A program made the translations under genes and the position numbers. From Pseudomonas fluorescens (lineage in GTDB: Bacteria > Pseudomonadota > Gammaproteobacteria > Pseudomonadales > Pseudomonadaceae): a stretch of 64,000 nt of DNA. The stretch is from contig NZ_CABVIR010000001.1 in assembly GCF_902498065.1 (NCBI RefSeq), positions 62,001 to 126,000 on the forward strand, in the 5' to 3' direction. The notes below the pieces were generated by a model, which worked only from the letters and a program-made list of their open reading frames with translations, made no database searches and was not told where the DNA came from. Below are positions 54,605-62,981 of this stretch, piece after piece (the first letter of the stretch is position 1; every line of letters starts with the position of its first letter).

Positions 54605-55924
54605 ATGATTAATGCTGTAATTGCCGCGGTTGGCATCATGCTGATTCTCAGCCTGTCCCGCGTGCACGTGGTGATCGCGCTGATTATCGGCGCTCTGGTG
54701 GGTGGTTTGACCGGTGGCCTGGGCATCGACGCCACACTGAAAGCCTTCAATAGCGGCCTTGGCGGCGGGGCCACGGTGGCCTTGTCGTATGCCTTGCTCG
54801 GCGCGTTTGCGGTGGCGATTGCCAAGTCCGGCCTGGCCCATGCGCTGGCAGACAAAGCCTTGGCGATGGTTGACCGCCAGCACGCCAACGGTGGCGGTTC
54901 GGTGAAGTGGTTGCTGATCGGCCTGCTGTGGGTGGTGGCCATTGCCTCGCAAAACATTCTGCCGATACATATCGCCTTTATTCCGTTGCTGGTGCCGCCG
55001 CTGTTGTATGTGCTGACCAAGCTGCAACTGGATCGGCGGTTGATCGCCTGCGTCATGACCTTCGGCCTGATCACCCCGTACATGTTCTTGCCAGTGGGCT
55101 TCGGCAACATCTTCCTCAATGAAATCCTGCTGGCCAATGTGGCCCGCAGCGGTGTTGATATCAGCGGCATCAACGTCACCCATGCCATGGGCATTCCGGC
55201 GCTGGGCATGGTGGTGGGTCTGGGGGCAGCGTTTATCAGCTACCGCAAGAAACGCGTCTATAACCTGGAAAAGATTGAGCAGGTCGAACAGGTCGCGGTG
55301 CAGTACAACCCGCTGAGCCTGATGGTTGCGGGTGTGGCCATCGCGGCAGCGTTCATTATTCAGCTGCTGCTGGACTCGATGATTATCGGTGCCCTGGCGG
55401 GCTTTTTGATTTTCTCGGTGTCGGGCATCGTGAAGTGGCGCGACACCGATGACCTGTTCACCGAAGGCATGAAGATGATGGCGATGATCGGTTTCATCAT
55501 GATCGCCGCCTCGGGGTTTGCCGAAGTGATGAAAGCCACCGGCCAGGTGCAGACGCTGGTGGAGGCGTCGGCGTCGTGGATCGGCCACAGCAAAGGCGTC
55601 GGTGCGCTGCTGATGTTGCTGGTGGGTCTGCTGGTGACCATGGGCATCGGTTCGTCGTTTTCCACCGTGCCGATTCTGGCGGCGATTTTCGTGCCGCTGT
55701 GCGTGCAACTGGGGTTCAGCCCGATCGCGATCGTGTGCATCGTCGGCACCGCCGGTGCGCTGGGCGACGCCGGTTCGCCGGCTTCCGACTCTACGCTCGG
55801 CCCCACCTCCGGCCTGAACATCGACGGTCAGCATCACCATATCTGGGACACCGTGGTCCCGACCTTCCTGCATTACAACCTGCCGCTGCTGGCGTTCGGC
55901 TGGGTGGCCGCAATGGTCCTATAA
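54605..55924 (+). CDS. COG2056 (YuiF-type) Na+/H+ antiporter-family permease
   Basis: A 439-residue inner-membrane protein with 10-12 helices, of the COG2056 family that includes YuiF; these proteins are annotated as Na+/H+ antiporters or histidine permeases. Segments include [25 protein letters not shown] near residue 115, [20 protein letters not shown] near residue 155 and [23 protein letters not shown] near residue 390. The ATG at 54605 fits the first helix. It sits between two chemoreceptor genes, as PA2653 does in PAO1, so the transported substrate may be related to their ligands. Confidence 0.85.
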   Translation: MINAVIAAVGIMLILSLSRVHVVIALIIGALVGGLTGGLGIDATLKAFNSGLGGGATVALSYALLGAFAVAIAKSGLAHALADKALAMVDRQHANGGGSVKWLLIGLLWVVAIASQNILPIHIAFIPLLVPPLLYVLTKLQLDRRLIACVMTFGLITPYMFLPVGFGNIFLNEILLANVARSGVDISGINVTHAMGIPALGMVVGLGAAFISYRKKRVYNLEKIEQVEQVAVQYNPLSLMVAGVAIAAAFIIQLLLDSMIIGALAGFLIFSVSGIVKWRDTDDLFTEGMKMMAMIGFIMIAASGFAEVMKATGQVQTLVEASASWIGHSKGVGALLMLLVGLLVTMGIGSSFSTVPILAAIFVPLCVQLGFSPIAIVCIVGTAGALGDAGSPASDSTLGPTSGLNIDGQHHHIWDTVVPTFLHYNLPLLAFGWVAAMVL

Positions 55925-55937
55925 CCACCTCAAATTC

Positions 55938-56028
55938 TGTGGGAGCGGGCTTGCCCGCGATGACGGTCTTTCAGTCACATTGATGCTGAACGTTCCGACG
56001 CTATCGCGGGCAAGCCCGCTCCCACAGG
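55938..56028. repeat. REP pair between antiporter and chemoreceptor genes
   Basis: Standard inverted REP pair with about 45 bases between the arms. Confidence 0.9.
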
Positions 56029-56114
56029 GATCAATGTGACCTTTACTCAACTTTTGATCCGGCGTGCCGTTAAAGCCTTTAACCACGCCAATAAAATCAA
56101 AAGAGTGAACCGTC

Positions 56115-57797
56115 ATGCGCATGAGCCTGAAGGCTAAAGTCCTGTCCCTTGCCGTTCTCCCGGTGTTGCTCTTTGCGTTGGTCATCAGCCTGACCACGTT
56201 GTTCGTTCTCCAGGAACAGGCCCGCAAGGAAGTCGAGGAGACGCGCCAGCGCCTGCTCAGCGACGCCAAGGCTACCCTGCAAAGTTACGTCGCCGTGGCC
56301 ATGACCGCGATCAAACCGCTCTACGACGCCGCCGCCCCTGGCGATGACGCGGCGCGGGCCCAGGTGATCAAATTGCTGTCGAGCATCAGCTACGGCAAGG
56401 AAGGTTACTTCTTCGGCTATGACTCCAATACTGTGCGCCTGTTCAAGGCCAACAGCCCCGAAGGCGTGGGCCAGAGCTTCAAGGACAACCGCGATCCGAA
56501 CGGTGTTTACGTCAACCGCGACCTGGTGAAAGTCGCCAAGGACGGCACGCATTACCTGCAATACAGCTCGCCATTGCCTGGCAACACTCAGGTGCTGGTG
56601 CCGAAACTCGGCTACACCGAATACCTGCCGAAGTGGGACATGGCCGTCGGCACATCGGTCAATCTTGATGGCATCGAGGCGCAAGTGGCCGTGGTCGAAG
56701 CCAAGGTTCAGGAGCGTATGGAAGGCGTGTTGTTGAGCATCATCGGCATCGCTGTCGTCGTGCTGTTGCTGATTGCCGCCGCCGGCATGCTGCTGGCCAA
56801 CACCATTCTGCGGCCGCTGAATTTGATGAAAGCCAACCTCGACGACATCGCGGCGGGCGAGGGCGACCTGACCCGGCGCCTGACCATTACCAGCCAGGAT
56901 GAGCTGGGCGAGCTTGCCGGTTCGTTCAACCGTTTTGTCGACAAGATCCACGGCCTGGTGCGCCAGATCACCGAAATGACTTCGCAACTGACCGGGCTGG
57001 TGAATCAGGTGTCCGATCAGGCCCAGCGTTCGGATCAGGCGATGGAGCGTCAGCGTCACGAAACCGATCAGGTGGCCACGGCAATCAACGAAATGTCGGC
57101 CGCCGCGCAGGAAGTGGCGAAAAGTGCACAAAACGCGGCAGTGGCGGCGCAGCAGACCGACGAAGAAGGCCAGGCCGCCAAGCGTGTGGTGGCCGGCAGC
57201 ATCGTGAAGATTCATGCATTGGTCGACGATATTCGCAGCAGCGGCGTGTCCCTCGACAGCCTGCAAAAAGACGTGTCTTCGATTGTCAGCGTGCTCGGGG
57301 TGATCCGTTCAATTGCCGAGCAAACCAACCTGTTGGCGCTCAACGCCGCAATCGAAGCTGCTCGCGCCGGTGAGGCCGGTCGTGGCTTCGCGGTGGTGGC
57401 CGACGAAGTGCGGGCGCTGGCCAGCCGCACGCAAATCAGCACCCAGGAAATCCAAGGCATGATCGACCGCTTGCAGGCCGGCACTCAGTCGGCGGTGGAA
57501 GCGATGCGCCGTTCCAGCGAGGCCGGCGACGGCACGTCCGCACAGGCCAATCAAGCCGGCGCGTCGCTCGACACCATGGCTCAGCTGATTGGCACCATCA
57601 ACTCGATGAACGCGCAGATCGCCAGCGCGGCCGAAGAGCAGACCGCCGTGGCTGAAGAGATCAACCGTAGCGTGCATCAGATCGCGGTGGCCGTGGACAA
57701 CGTGGCGGACGAAACCCAGCTCGGCGCCCAGACGTCCCGCAGCCTGGCTGATCTGGGTCAGCGCCTTGGCAGTCTGGTCGGACAGTTCCGTATCTGA
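56115..57797 (+). CDS. Chemoreceptor, CtpM-like (sCache)
   Basis: A 560-residue methyl-accepting chemotaxis protein. A first membrane helix lies near residues 10-32, a single Cache_2 domain about 35-190 ([20 protein letters not shown] near residue 95; [14 protein letters not shown] near 180), a second helix near 205-227, then HAMP and the tip [28 protein letters not shown] near residue 397. Size and neighbours match PA2652 (CtpM, malate taxis) as I recall. The start may be this ATG or the one two codons on. Confidence 0.86.
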   Translation: MRMSLKAKVLSLAVLPVLLFALVISLTTLFVLQEQARKEVEETRQRLLSDAKATLQSYVAVAMTAIKPLYDAAAPGDDAARAQVIKLLSSISYGKEGYFFGYDSNTVRLFKANSPEGVGQSFKDNRDPNGVYVNRDLVKVAKDGTHYLQYSSPLPGNTQVLVPKLGYTEYLPKWDMAVGTSVNLDGIEAQVAVVEAKVQERMEGVLLSIIGIAVVVLLLIAAAGMLLANTILRPLNLMKANLDDIAAGEGDLTRRLTITSQDELGELAGSFNRFVDKIHGLVRQITEMTSQLTGLVNQVSDQAQRSDQAMERQRHETDQVATAINEMSAAAQEVAKSAQNAAVAAQQTDEEGQAAKRVVAGSIVKIHALVDDIRSSGVSLDSLQKDVSSIVSVLGVIRSIAEQTNLLALNAAIEAARAGEAGRGFAVVADEVRALASRTQISTQEIQGMIDRLQAGTQSAVEAMRRSSEAGDGTSAQANQAGASLDTMAQLIGTINSMNAQIASAAEEQTAVAEEINRSVHQIAVAVDNVADETQLGAQTSRSLADLGQRLGSLVGQFRI

Positions 57798-57802
57798 CAC
57801 CT

Positions 57803-57847
57803 GTAAAGGATGTCTCCGGTTTAAAACGTAAAGGATGTCTCCGGTTT
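57803..57847. repeat. 20-base direct repeat after the chemoreceptor gene
   Basis: GTAAAGGATGTCTCCGGTTT occurs at 57803-57822 and again at 57828-57847, a period of 25 bases. It starts right after the chemoreceptor stop. It resembles sequence repeated near ends of some insertion sequences and may be a relic of one. Confidence 0.85.
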
Positions 57848-57852
57848 CTACC

Positions 57853-57875
57853 CGGGCAAGCCCGCTCCCACAGGG
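57853..57875 (-). repeat. Single REP element
   Basis: A lone REP arm (CGGGCAAGCCCGCTCCCACAG) without a partner, between the direct repeat and the LysR gene. Its expected left partner position is occupied by the 20-base direct repeat. Confidence 0.8.
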
Positions 57876-57894
57876 TATTGCGTTGTTGCAGGTT

Positions 57895-58830
57895 CTACGG
57901 CCTGTCCCAGTACGGCACGGTCCCGAAGCATTCGACAAAAAAATCTATCACCGTGCGCACCTTGACCGACAACCGCCGGCTCCCGGGCCAGAGCACGGCG
58001 ATCTGTTGCGGTTCGAGGCTGTTGGACACCTGATACGCCCCCAGCACCGGCACCAGCGTGCCGTTGCGCACCGCTTCACCAATCAGCCATGACGGAAACA
58101 TCACCAGCCCCAGACCTTGTTCGGCGGCCTGGGTGAGCGTGTCGGCATGGTTGCCGGTGATCGGGCCTTTCACCGAGTAGGGCGTCCAGTCCTGCTGATT
58201 CTGGCGGAAAAACCAACGCTGCTGGCCTGTCACGCCTTTGTAGGCCAGGCATTGATGGGCCGCGAGGTCTTCGGGGTGTTGCGGGACGCCATGACGCTCC
58301 AGATAAGCCGGGCTTGCTGCGACTTGAAAACGATGCGGCGCCAGAATGCGCGCCTGCATGCTTGAGTCGTGCAGCGGACCGATACGAAACAGCAGGTCGG
58401 TGCCTTCCTGTAGCGGGTCGATGTAGCTGTCGGTCTGCTGGATATCCAGTTGCAGCTTTGGATAACGCTCGCATAAACGCCCCAGCCATGGCGTCAGGTG
58501 CCGTTGCCCGAACACCACGGGGGCGTTGATACGCACCAGCCCGCTGGGTTCGCTTTGCTGTTCCTGCAAGGCTTGCTCGGCTTCTTCCAGTTGCACCAGC
58601 ACCAATCGGGCATGGTGGCCGAGCATGCGCCCGGCTTCGGTGGGCGTGACCGCGCGGGTGTGGCGGTAGAGCAATTGTTGGTTCAGCAGCTGTTCCATCA
58701 ACTGGATCTGCCGGGAAATCGACGACGGCGCCAGGCCTTCGCGACGGGCGACTTCAGAGAAACTGCCGTGGTCGAGTACGGCGACAAACAGCCGAAGTGC
58801 CTTGAATCCCAATTCGTGGAGCCCGTGCAT
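57895..58830 (-). CDS. LysR-family transcriptional regulator
   Basis: A 311-residue LysR regulator. The N-terminal winged helix is FVAVLDHGSFSEVARREGLAPSSISRQIQLMEQLL (residues about 14-48), followed by the linker helix and the substrate-binding domain (LFRIGPLHDSSM, QGLGLVMFPSWLIGEAV near residue 237). It is divergent from a pair of small DMT transporter genes, which it probably regulates. Confidence 0.93.
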   Translation of the reverse strand: MHGLHELGFKALRLFVAVLDHGSFSEVARREGLAPSSISRQIQLMEQLLNQQLLYRHTRAVTPTEAGRMLGHHARLVLVQLEEAEQALQEQQSEPSGLVRINAPVVFGQRHLTPWLGRLCERYPKLQLDIQQTDSYIDPLQEGTDLLFRIGPLHDSSMQARILAPHRFQVAASPAYLERHGVPQHPEDLAAHQCLAYKGVTGQQRWFFRQNQQDWTPYSVKGPITGNHADTLTQAAEQGLGLVMFPSWLIGEAVRNGTLVPVLGAYQVSNSLEPQQIAVLWPGSRRLSVKVRTVIDFFVECFGTVPYWDRP

Positions 58831-58941
58831 GAAGTGTCCTGCTGTGCGAGTTACGCAAAAGTGTTGTCAGGATGCTCCCATTTATCGCAAAGCAGTGCCA
58901 GCCGATAATGCGCGCCTATTCCACTGACTCCACAAAACCCC

Positions 58942-59030
58942 ATGGGGGAGCGAGCCTGCTCGCGATAGCGGCCAGACATCCAACATCAATGTGACTGACA
59001 AATCGCTATCGCGAGCAGGCTCGCCCCCAC
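58942..59030. repeat. REP pair, CGAGCCTGCTCGC variant
   Basis: Inverted REP pair in the LysR-DMT gap. Both arms carry GGGGGAGCGAGCCTGCTCGCG or its exact complement (GGGGGC near the outer end of one arm). Confidence 0.85.
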
Positions 59031-59071
59031 AAGGGACGGTGTTTTTTCTGATAATTGGCAGGTGTTCATTC

Positions 59072-59563
59072 ATGCAATCTTCCTCAATCGACGTGGGCGT
59101 TGCCACAACACCAGCGACCAAACCGGGGTTGCGGCTTTTACTGCTGCCTCTGGTGATCCTGGCCGGTATGGGGCTTTCCGTGGAGGCCGGTCTGCTCGGG
59201 CCGCTGGGGGTTCAGGTCGGTCACTTGTGGGCGACGTTGAGCATCTTCGGCGTCGGCTCGGCGATCCTGTTTTTACTGCTGTTGTTTAGTGGTCCGAAAA
59301 AAGGGCCGGCCTTCAGCGACTTGCCGCGCTGGCAGTTGCTCGGTGGTTTCCTCGGGCCGATGTACGTGGTGGTGCTGACCCTGGCCACGCCGCACATCGG
59401 CATTGCGATGACGATGATTGCGATCCTGTCCGGGCAGGTCGGTAAAAGCGTGTTGATCGACCACTTCGGCTGGTTCGGCGCCACCCGTAAAAAGGTCAAC
59501 GGTGAACGTTGGCTGGCCTTGCTGCTGATTGTCGCGGCACTTGTTCTGATTGCGCGGGGTTGA
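59072..59563 (+). CDS. Small DMT transporter subunit 1 (DUF606/YdcZ-like)
   Basis: A 163-residue membrane protein with about five helices of the DUF606 (YdcZ) type: GMGLSVEAGLLGPLGVQVGHLW near residue 30 and FLGPMYVVVLTLATPHIGIAMTMIAILSGQVGKSVLIDHFGWFG near residues 92-135. Its TGA overlaps the ATG of the next gene (TGATG), and the two products are paralogous halves, so they probably work as a heterodimer. I chose the ATG at 59072. Substrate unknown. Confidence 0.85.
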   Translation: MQSSSIDVGVATTPATKPGLRLLLLPLVILAGMGLSVEAGLLGPLGVQVGHLWATLSIFGVGSAILFLLLLFSGPKKGPAFSDLPRWQLLGGFLGPMYVVVLTLATPHIGIAMTMIAILSGQVGKSVLIDHFGWFGATRKKVNGERWLALLLIVAALVLIARG

Positions 59564-60018
59564 TGATGAATCTGATTATTTTGTTGGCGGTGGTCGTGGC
59601 CGCCGGTGCGGTGTTGAGTGTTCAGGCCGCCATCAATGGACGTCTGGGCGAAACGGTCGGTGTGCTGCGCAGCAGTTTGCTGACGTTCGTGGTGGGGGCG
59701 GTGAGCACCGGGTTGCTAATCCTGTTTTTCGAGCCGGCCCATGCCATGAGCCTGCTGGACGTGCCGAAATGGCAGCTCAGCGGCGCGCTGTTCGGCGTGG
59801 TGTACATGATGGTGATGGTGGGAGCGGTACCGCGGGTGGGTACGGCGGTGGCGACGGTCGCGGTGATCGTCGGGCAGTTGGGCATGGGGATGCTGATCGA
59901 TAACTTCGGCTGGCTGGGCAACCCGCAGATCGAGCTGTCCGGCAGCCGGATTCTGGCGATGGTGTTGCTCGGGTTGGCGTTGGTGTTGATGTATCGCAGC
60001 AATACCCGCCAGGCCTGA
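59563..60018 (+). CDS. Small DMT transporter subunit 2 (DUF606/YdcZ-like)
   Basis: A 151-residue partner of the preceding gene with the same fold: VLSVQAAINGRLGETVGVLRSSLLTFVVGAVSTG near residue 17 and VAVIVGQLGMGMLIDNFGWLGNP near residue 102. The ATG overlaps the upstream stop by one base; a second ATG directly follows it. The QAAINGRL segment is a hallmark of the family. Confidence 0.86.
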   Translation: MMNLIILLAVVVAAGAVLSVQAAINGRLGETVGVLRSSLLTFVVGAVSTGLLILFFEPAHAMSLLDVPKWQLSGALFGVVYMMVMVGAVPRVGTAVATVAVIVGQLGMGMLIDNFGWLGNPQIELSGSRILAMVLLGLALVLMYRSNTRQA

Positions 60019-60125
60019 CGGCTGTTGCTCCTACAGTTGTCATGCGTCGTTTGTGGCAACTCCTACACTGGTGAGACGGGTTGTAGCTTCAAGCCCCGAC
60101 GACCACCACCTCAGGAGTCAGACTC

Positions 60126-60290
60126 ATGATTGACAGTGAAAGCATCTGCGACTGCCCGAAATGTAACTGCAAACTCGGCCAGCATCCGATCGCGCGTCAC
60201 GGCAAACACTACTGCTGTGAAGCCTGCGCCAAGCACCATGAACACGGTGAAGAATGCGCGAGCAAAGGCTGCAAGTGCGCCAAGCGCTGA
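60126..60290 (+). CDS. Metallothionein (BmtA/SmtA family), 54 residues
   Basis: A small cysteine-rich metal-binding protein. My translation gives 54 residues with ten cysteines: CDCPKCNCKLG at residues 8-18, then YCCEACAKHHEHGEEC and KGCKCAKR at the end, plus several histidines. This pattern matches Pseudomonas metallothioneins that bind Zn and Cd. TCAGGAG lies upstream of the ATG. The gene is shorter than 60 codons and easy to miss in automatic annotation. Confidence 0.92.
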   Translation: MIDSESICDCPKCNCKLGQHPIARHGKHYCCEACAKHHEHGEECASKGCKCAKR

Positions 60291-60291
60291 C

Positions 60292-60388
60292 TGTAGGCGC
60301 GTGCTTGCTCGCGATGGCCTCAACGACAACGCGTATTTTCTGAATGTACGCGCCGCTCTCAAGGCCATCGCGAGCAAGCTCGCTCCTG
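60292..60388. repeat. REP pair after the metallothionein gene
   Basis: Inverted REP pair of the GCTTGCTCGCGATGG variant, directly after the metallothionein stop. Confidence 0.82.
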
Positions 60389-60402
60389 AAAAATAAGGGG
60401 CG

Positions 60403-60630
60403 TTAACTCGCTGGCCGCCACGTTACGTTTTCCACGCCGAATTTTTCCGCCATCGGCTTGCTGGTCTTTTGCACCTTCTCCCGTCCAAAGCGCGGGATCC
60501 GGCCTACGCCGGCGTCGCAACTCGCCCAATGCCATGCCTCCGCATTGTCCATTTTGTCCAGGCGAATGATGAAAGACTTGGGGTCGCCATGAAGGGTGTA
60601 TTCAATGACGAAAAGTTTTGCGTTGTTCAT
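60403..60630 (-). CDS. Conserved small Pseudomonas protein (DUF6555-like)
   Basis: A 75-residue protein, MNNAKLFVIEYTLHGDPKSF at the start and VQKTSKPMAEKFGVENVTWRP at the end, containing AEAWHWASCDAGVGRIPRFGRE. I recall it as a widely conserved small Pseudomonas family (DUF6555). Function unknown; no signal or membrane segment. It is divergent from the AraC-type gene. Confidence 0.75.
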   Translation of the reverse strand: MNNAKLFVIEYTLHGDPKSFIIRLDKMDNAEAWHWASCDAGVGRIPRFGREKVQKTSKPMAEKFGVENVTWRPAS

Positions 60631-60766
60631 AAAGCCCGTATTCCTCCCTGTGGTATTAAAAGGATCATTTGGGGGGCGGAAAATTCAGTCGGATTGTCAG
60701 GCGGCTGCGGCCAGTGGCGACAAGGCTTGCGGCTGGTTACCATGCATTTTCTGAAAACCCCAATGA

Positions 60767-61546
60767 ATGCTGACCATGGCCCTTGCCGCGCCCCCCGATC
60801 TGAGTGACACCGATGTGCCCGTGCAACCGCTGGCGCGCACCTATCCGCGCGGGTTGTTCATTGAGCCCCACGAGCATGTCTGGGGCCAGTTGTTGTATGC
60901 GATGAGCGGGGTGATGTGGGTCGAAACGCCGCATGAGGCGTTGGTGGTGCCGCCGCAACGGGCGGTATGGCTGCCACCGGGCGTGCCCCACGGCATTCGC
61001 GTGGTCTCGGATCTGCAGATGCGCAACATCTACTTGCGGCCGTCATTGGCAGCGACGCTGGACGCTACGGTTCAGGTGATCGAAGTGGGCGGGTTGCTGC
61101 GTGAACTCATCGTCGGGCTGGTGGAGCAAGGCGACGACGGTGCGGCGGAGTATTACGAGGCGCTGGTCGGCCTGGCACTGCTGGAGCTCAGGCGCGCCAA
61201 GCGTTCTCTGCTGAAAATCCCGTTACCGGATGATTCTGACCGACGCCTGATGAACCTGTGTCAGGCGGTCATGGCCGCGCCATCGCTGGACATTCCCTTC
61301 GAACATCACGCGCAAAGCGCCGGGGCCAGCGTGCGTACCCTGGCGCGGCTGTTCAAGGACGGTCTGGGCATGGGCTTCGCCGAGTGGCGGCGGCAGGTGC
61401 AACTGGCGACCGCGGTCGGGGAGTTGATCCAGGGTGTGCCGGTCAGTGCGATTGCCCGGGACCTGGGCTATTCGCCGAGCAGCTTCAGTGACATGTTCCG
61501 TCGGGAACTGGGGGTTGCGCCTTCGCAGTTCTGCACGACTCTGTAG
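60767..61546 (+). CDS. AraC-family transcriptional regulator (cupin type)
   Basis: A 259-residue regulator. The N-terminal cupin (EPHEHVWGQLLYAMSGVMWVETP, then VVPPQRAVWLPPGVPHGIR near residue 60) is the effector domain; the C-terminal part has two helix-turn-helix motifs (AQSAGASVRTLARLFKDGLGMGFAEWRR and VSAIARDLGYSPSSFSDMFRRELG). The start could also be the ATG at 60776. It precedes an XapX gene and an oxidoreductase on the same strand; control of these is possible but unproven. Confidence 0.88.
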   Translation: MLTMALAAPPDLSDTDVPVQPLARTYPRGLFIEPHEHVWGQLLYAMSGVMWVETPHEALVVPPQRAVWLPPGVPHGIRVVSDLQMRNIYLRPSLAATLDATVQVIEVGGLLRELIVGLVEQGDDGAAEYYEALVGLALLELRRAKRSLLKIPLPDDSDRRLMNLCQAVMAAPSLDIPFEHHAQSAGASVRTLARLFKDGLGMGFAEWRRQVQLATAVGELIQGVPVSAIARDLGYSPSSFSDMFRRELGVAPSQFCTTL

Positions 61547-61639
61547 GTGTTTTGGCCGATATTCAGAAGCACTTGGCCGATGCTCGCTGATACCGGCCTT
61601 TAGACTTTGGGCATACCTCAATTGCCCACGGAGTCTGCC

Positions 61640-61813
61640 ATGAGCTACCTCATCTCACTGGTCATCGGTCTGGGCGTCGGTTTGCTTTACGGCGCGCTGG
61701 ATTTTCGTTCCCCCGCACCACCGGCCATTGCGCTGGTGGGCCTGCTGGGCATGCTCGCCGGTGAAAAGTTATGGCCTATGGGCCGGCAGCTGGTCACTGG
61801 CTGGATCTCCTGA
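61640..61813 (+). CDS. XapX-domain membrane protein
   Basis: A 57-residue protein with two hydrophobic segments (LISLVIGLGVGLLYGALDF and PPAIALVGLLGMLAGEKLW), matching the XapX/DUF1427 family. Function unknown. It starts 94 bases after the AraC gene and ends 31 bases before the oxidoreductase ATG. Confidence 0.85.
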   Translation: MSYLISLVIGLGVGLLYGALDFRSPAPPAIALVGLLGMLAGEKLWPMGRQLVTGWIS

Positions 61814-61844
61814 AATCACCTTCCTGGTTCGATGGAACATTCCC

Positions 61845-62801
61845 ATGAAAGCATTGCAGTTCGACAAAACCGGCGACCTCTCGGCCCTGCGCTATGTCGA
61901 GGTTCCAACCCCCGTGCCCGGCGCCGATGAAGTGCTGGTGCAAATCAAGGCCGCCGGCCTCAACCCCAGCGATGTGAAGAATGTGCTGGGGCGTTTTCCC
62001 TACACCACGTTGCCACGGATTCCCGGGCGTGATTTTGCGGGTGTAGTCGTCAAAGGCCCGCAGGCGCTGATCGGTCAGGAAGTGTGGGGCACCGGCCGTG
62101 AATTGGGCTTTTTCGCCGACGGCTCCCATGCGCAATTCGTCAAGTTGCCGGCCAACGGCGTGGCGCGCAAACCGACGCACCTGAGTTTTGCCCAGGCCGC
62201 CAGCCTCGGCGTGCCTTACACCACGGCGTGGGATGCGCTGGAACGCAGTCTGGTGAACGCACAAACGCGGCTATTGGTGATTGGTGGCGGGGCGGTCGGC
62301 AGTGCCGCGTTGGCGCTGGCCAAGGTGCGTGGCGCCCAGGTGCTGGCGGCGGCGCGTCGGCCGGAGCAGGTCAAGGACTTGCAGGCTCAGGGGTATCAAA
62401 CGTTGCAACTGGATAAACCCGAGGACTTGGGAGCACAGGTCAACGCGGTCTACACCGGCGGCGCCGACGTGATTTTTGACACCACCGGGTTCTGGCTACC
62501 GGCCTCCGTCCCTGCGTTGGCAGCGTTCGGCCGTATCGCGATCATTGCCGCGCCGGTGGATGGCCTGGTGCAGTTGCCGGCCCTGGCGCTGTACCGCAAG
62601 GGCGGTTCGGTGGTGGGGATCAACTCGCTTCTGTACGGCGTGCAGGCGTGCGCGGCGATGCTCGATCAGTTCGGCCGGTTCTTCGATCAGGACCTGTTGC
62701 CGTTGCCCCAAGGGTTGTTTGAATCGCCGCTGGCCGAAGGGCTGGAACGTTATGCCGAAGTGAATCAGGGCAGTGGCGACAAGGTGATTTTGTTGCCATA
62801 A
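61845..62801 (+). CDS. MDR-superfamily NAD(P)H quinone oxidoreductase-like enzyme
   Basis: A 318-residue medium-chain dehydrogenase/reductase. The N-terminal GroES-like domain has KAAGLNPSDVKNVLGRFP and IPGRDFAGVV, without the usual catalytic or structural zinc cysteines; the Rossmann domain has LVIGGGAVGSAALALAKVRGAQVLA near residue 148. This fits zinc-independent quinone oxidoreductase or enoyl reductase types. The ATG at 61845 gives the family start. Confidence 0.86.
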   Translation: MKALQFDKTGDLSALRYVEVPTPVPGADEVLVQIKAAGLNPSDVKNVLGRFPYTTLPRIPGRDFAGVVVKGPQALIGQEVWGTGRELGFFADGSHAQFVKLPANGVARKPTHLSFAQAASLGVPYTTAWDALERSLVNAQTRLLVIGGGAVGSAALALAKVRGAQVLAAARRPEQVKDLQAQGYQTLQLDKPEDLGAQVNAVYTGGADVIFDTTGFWLPASVPALAAFGRIAIIAAPVDGLVQLPALALYRKGGSVVGINSLLYGVQACAAMLDQFGRFFDQDLLPLPQGLFESPLAEGLERYAEVNQGSGDKVILLP

Positions 62802-62810
62802 CCCAACCAC

Positions 62811-62904
62811 TGTGCGAGCTGGCTTGCCAGCGATGGCGGCTTCGGCAGCGATGCAAGCCTCAAGCGCCTCAAGCGCCTCATCGCTGGCAAGCCAGCTTCC
62901 ACAG
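62811..62904. repeat. REP pair with inner 9-base tandem repeat
   Basis: Inverted REP arms (GAGCTGGCTTGCCAGCGATGG and complement). The spacer contains CCTCAAGCG twice in tandem plus a partial third copy. Confidence 0.82.
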
Positions 62905-62981
62905 GGTTTTGTCGTTCGTTAAAGCCCCTCAAAATGACCTTGCTGTAGACTCGTCCGCACTGACTTCACAAGGTGCACCCG

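Noticed and set aside
62860..62885. CRISPR-like or functional tandem repeat
   Set aside because: The 9-base CCTCAAGCG units lie inside a REP spacer, are too short and have no spacers of their own.
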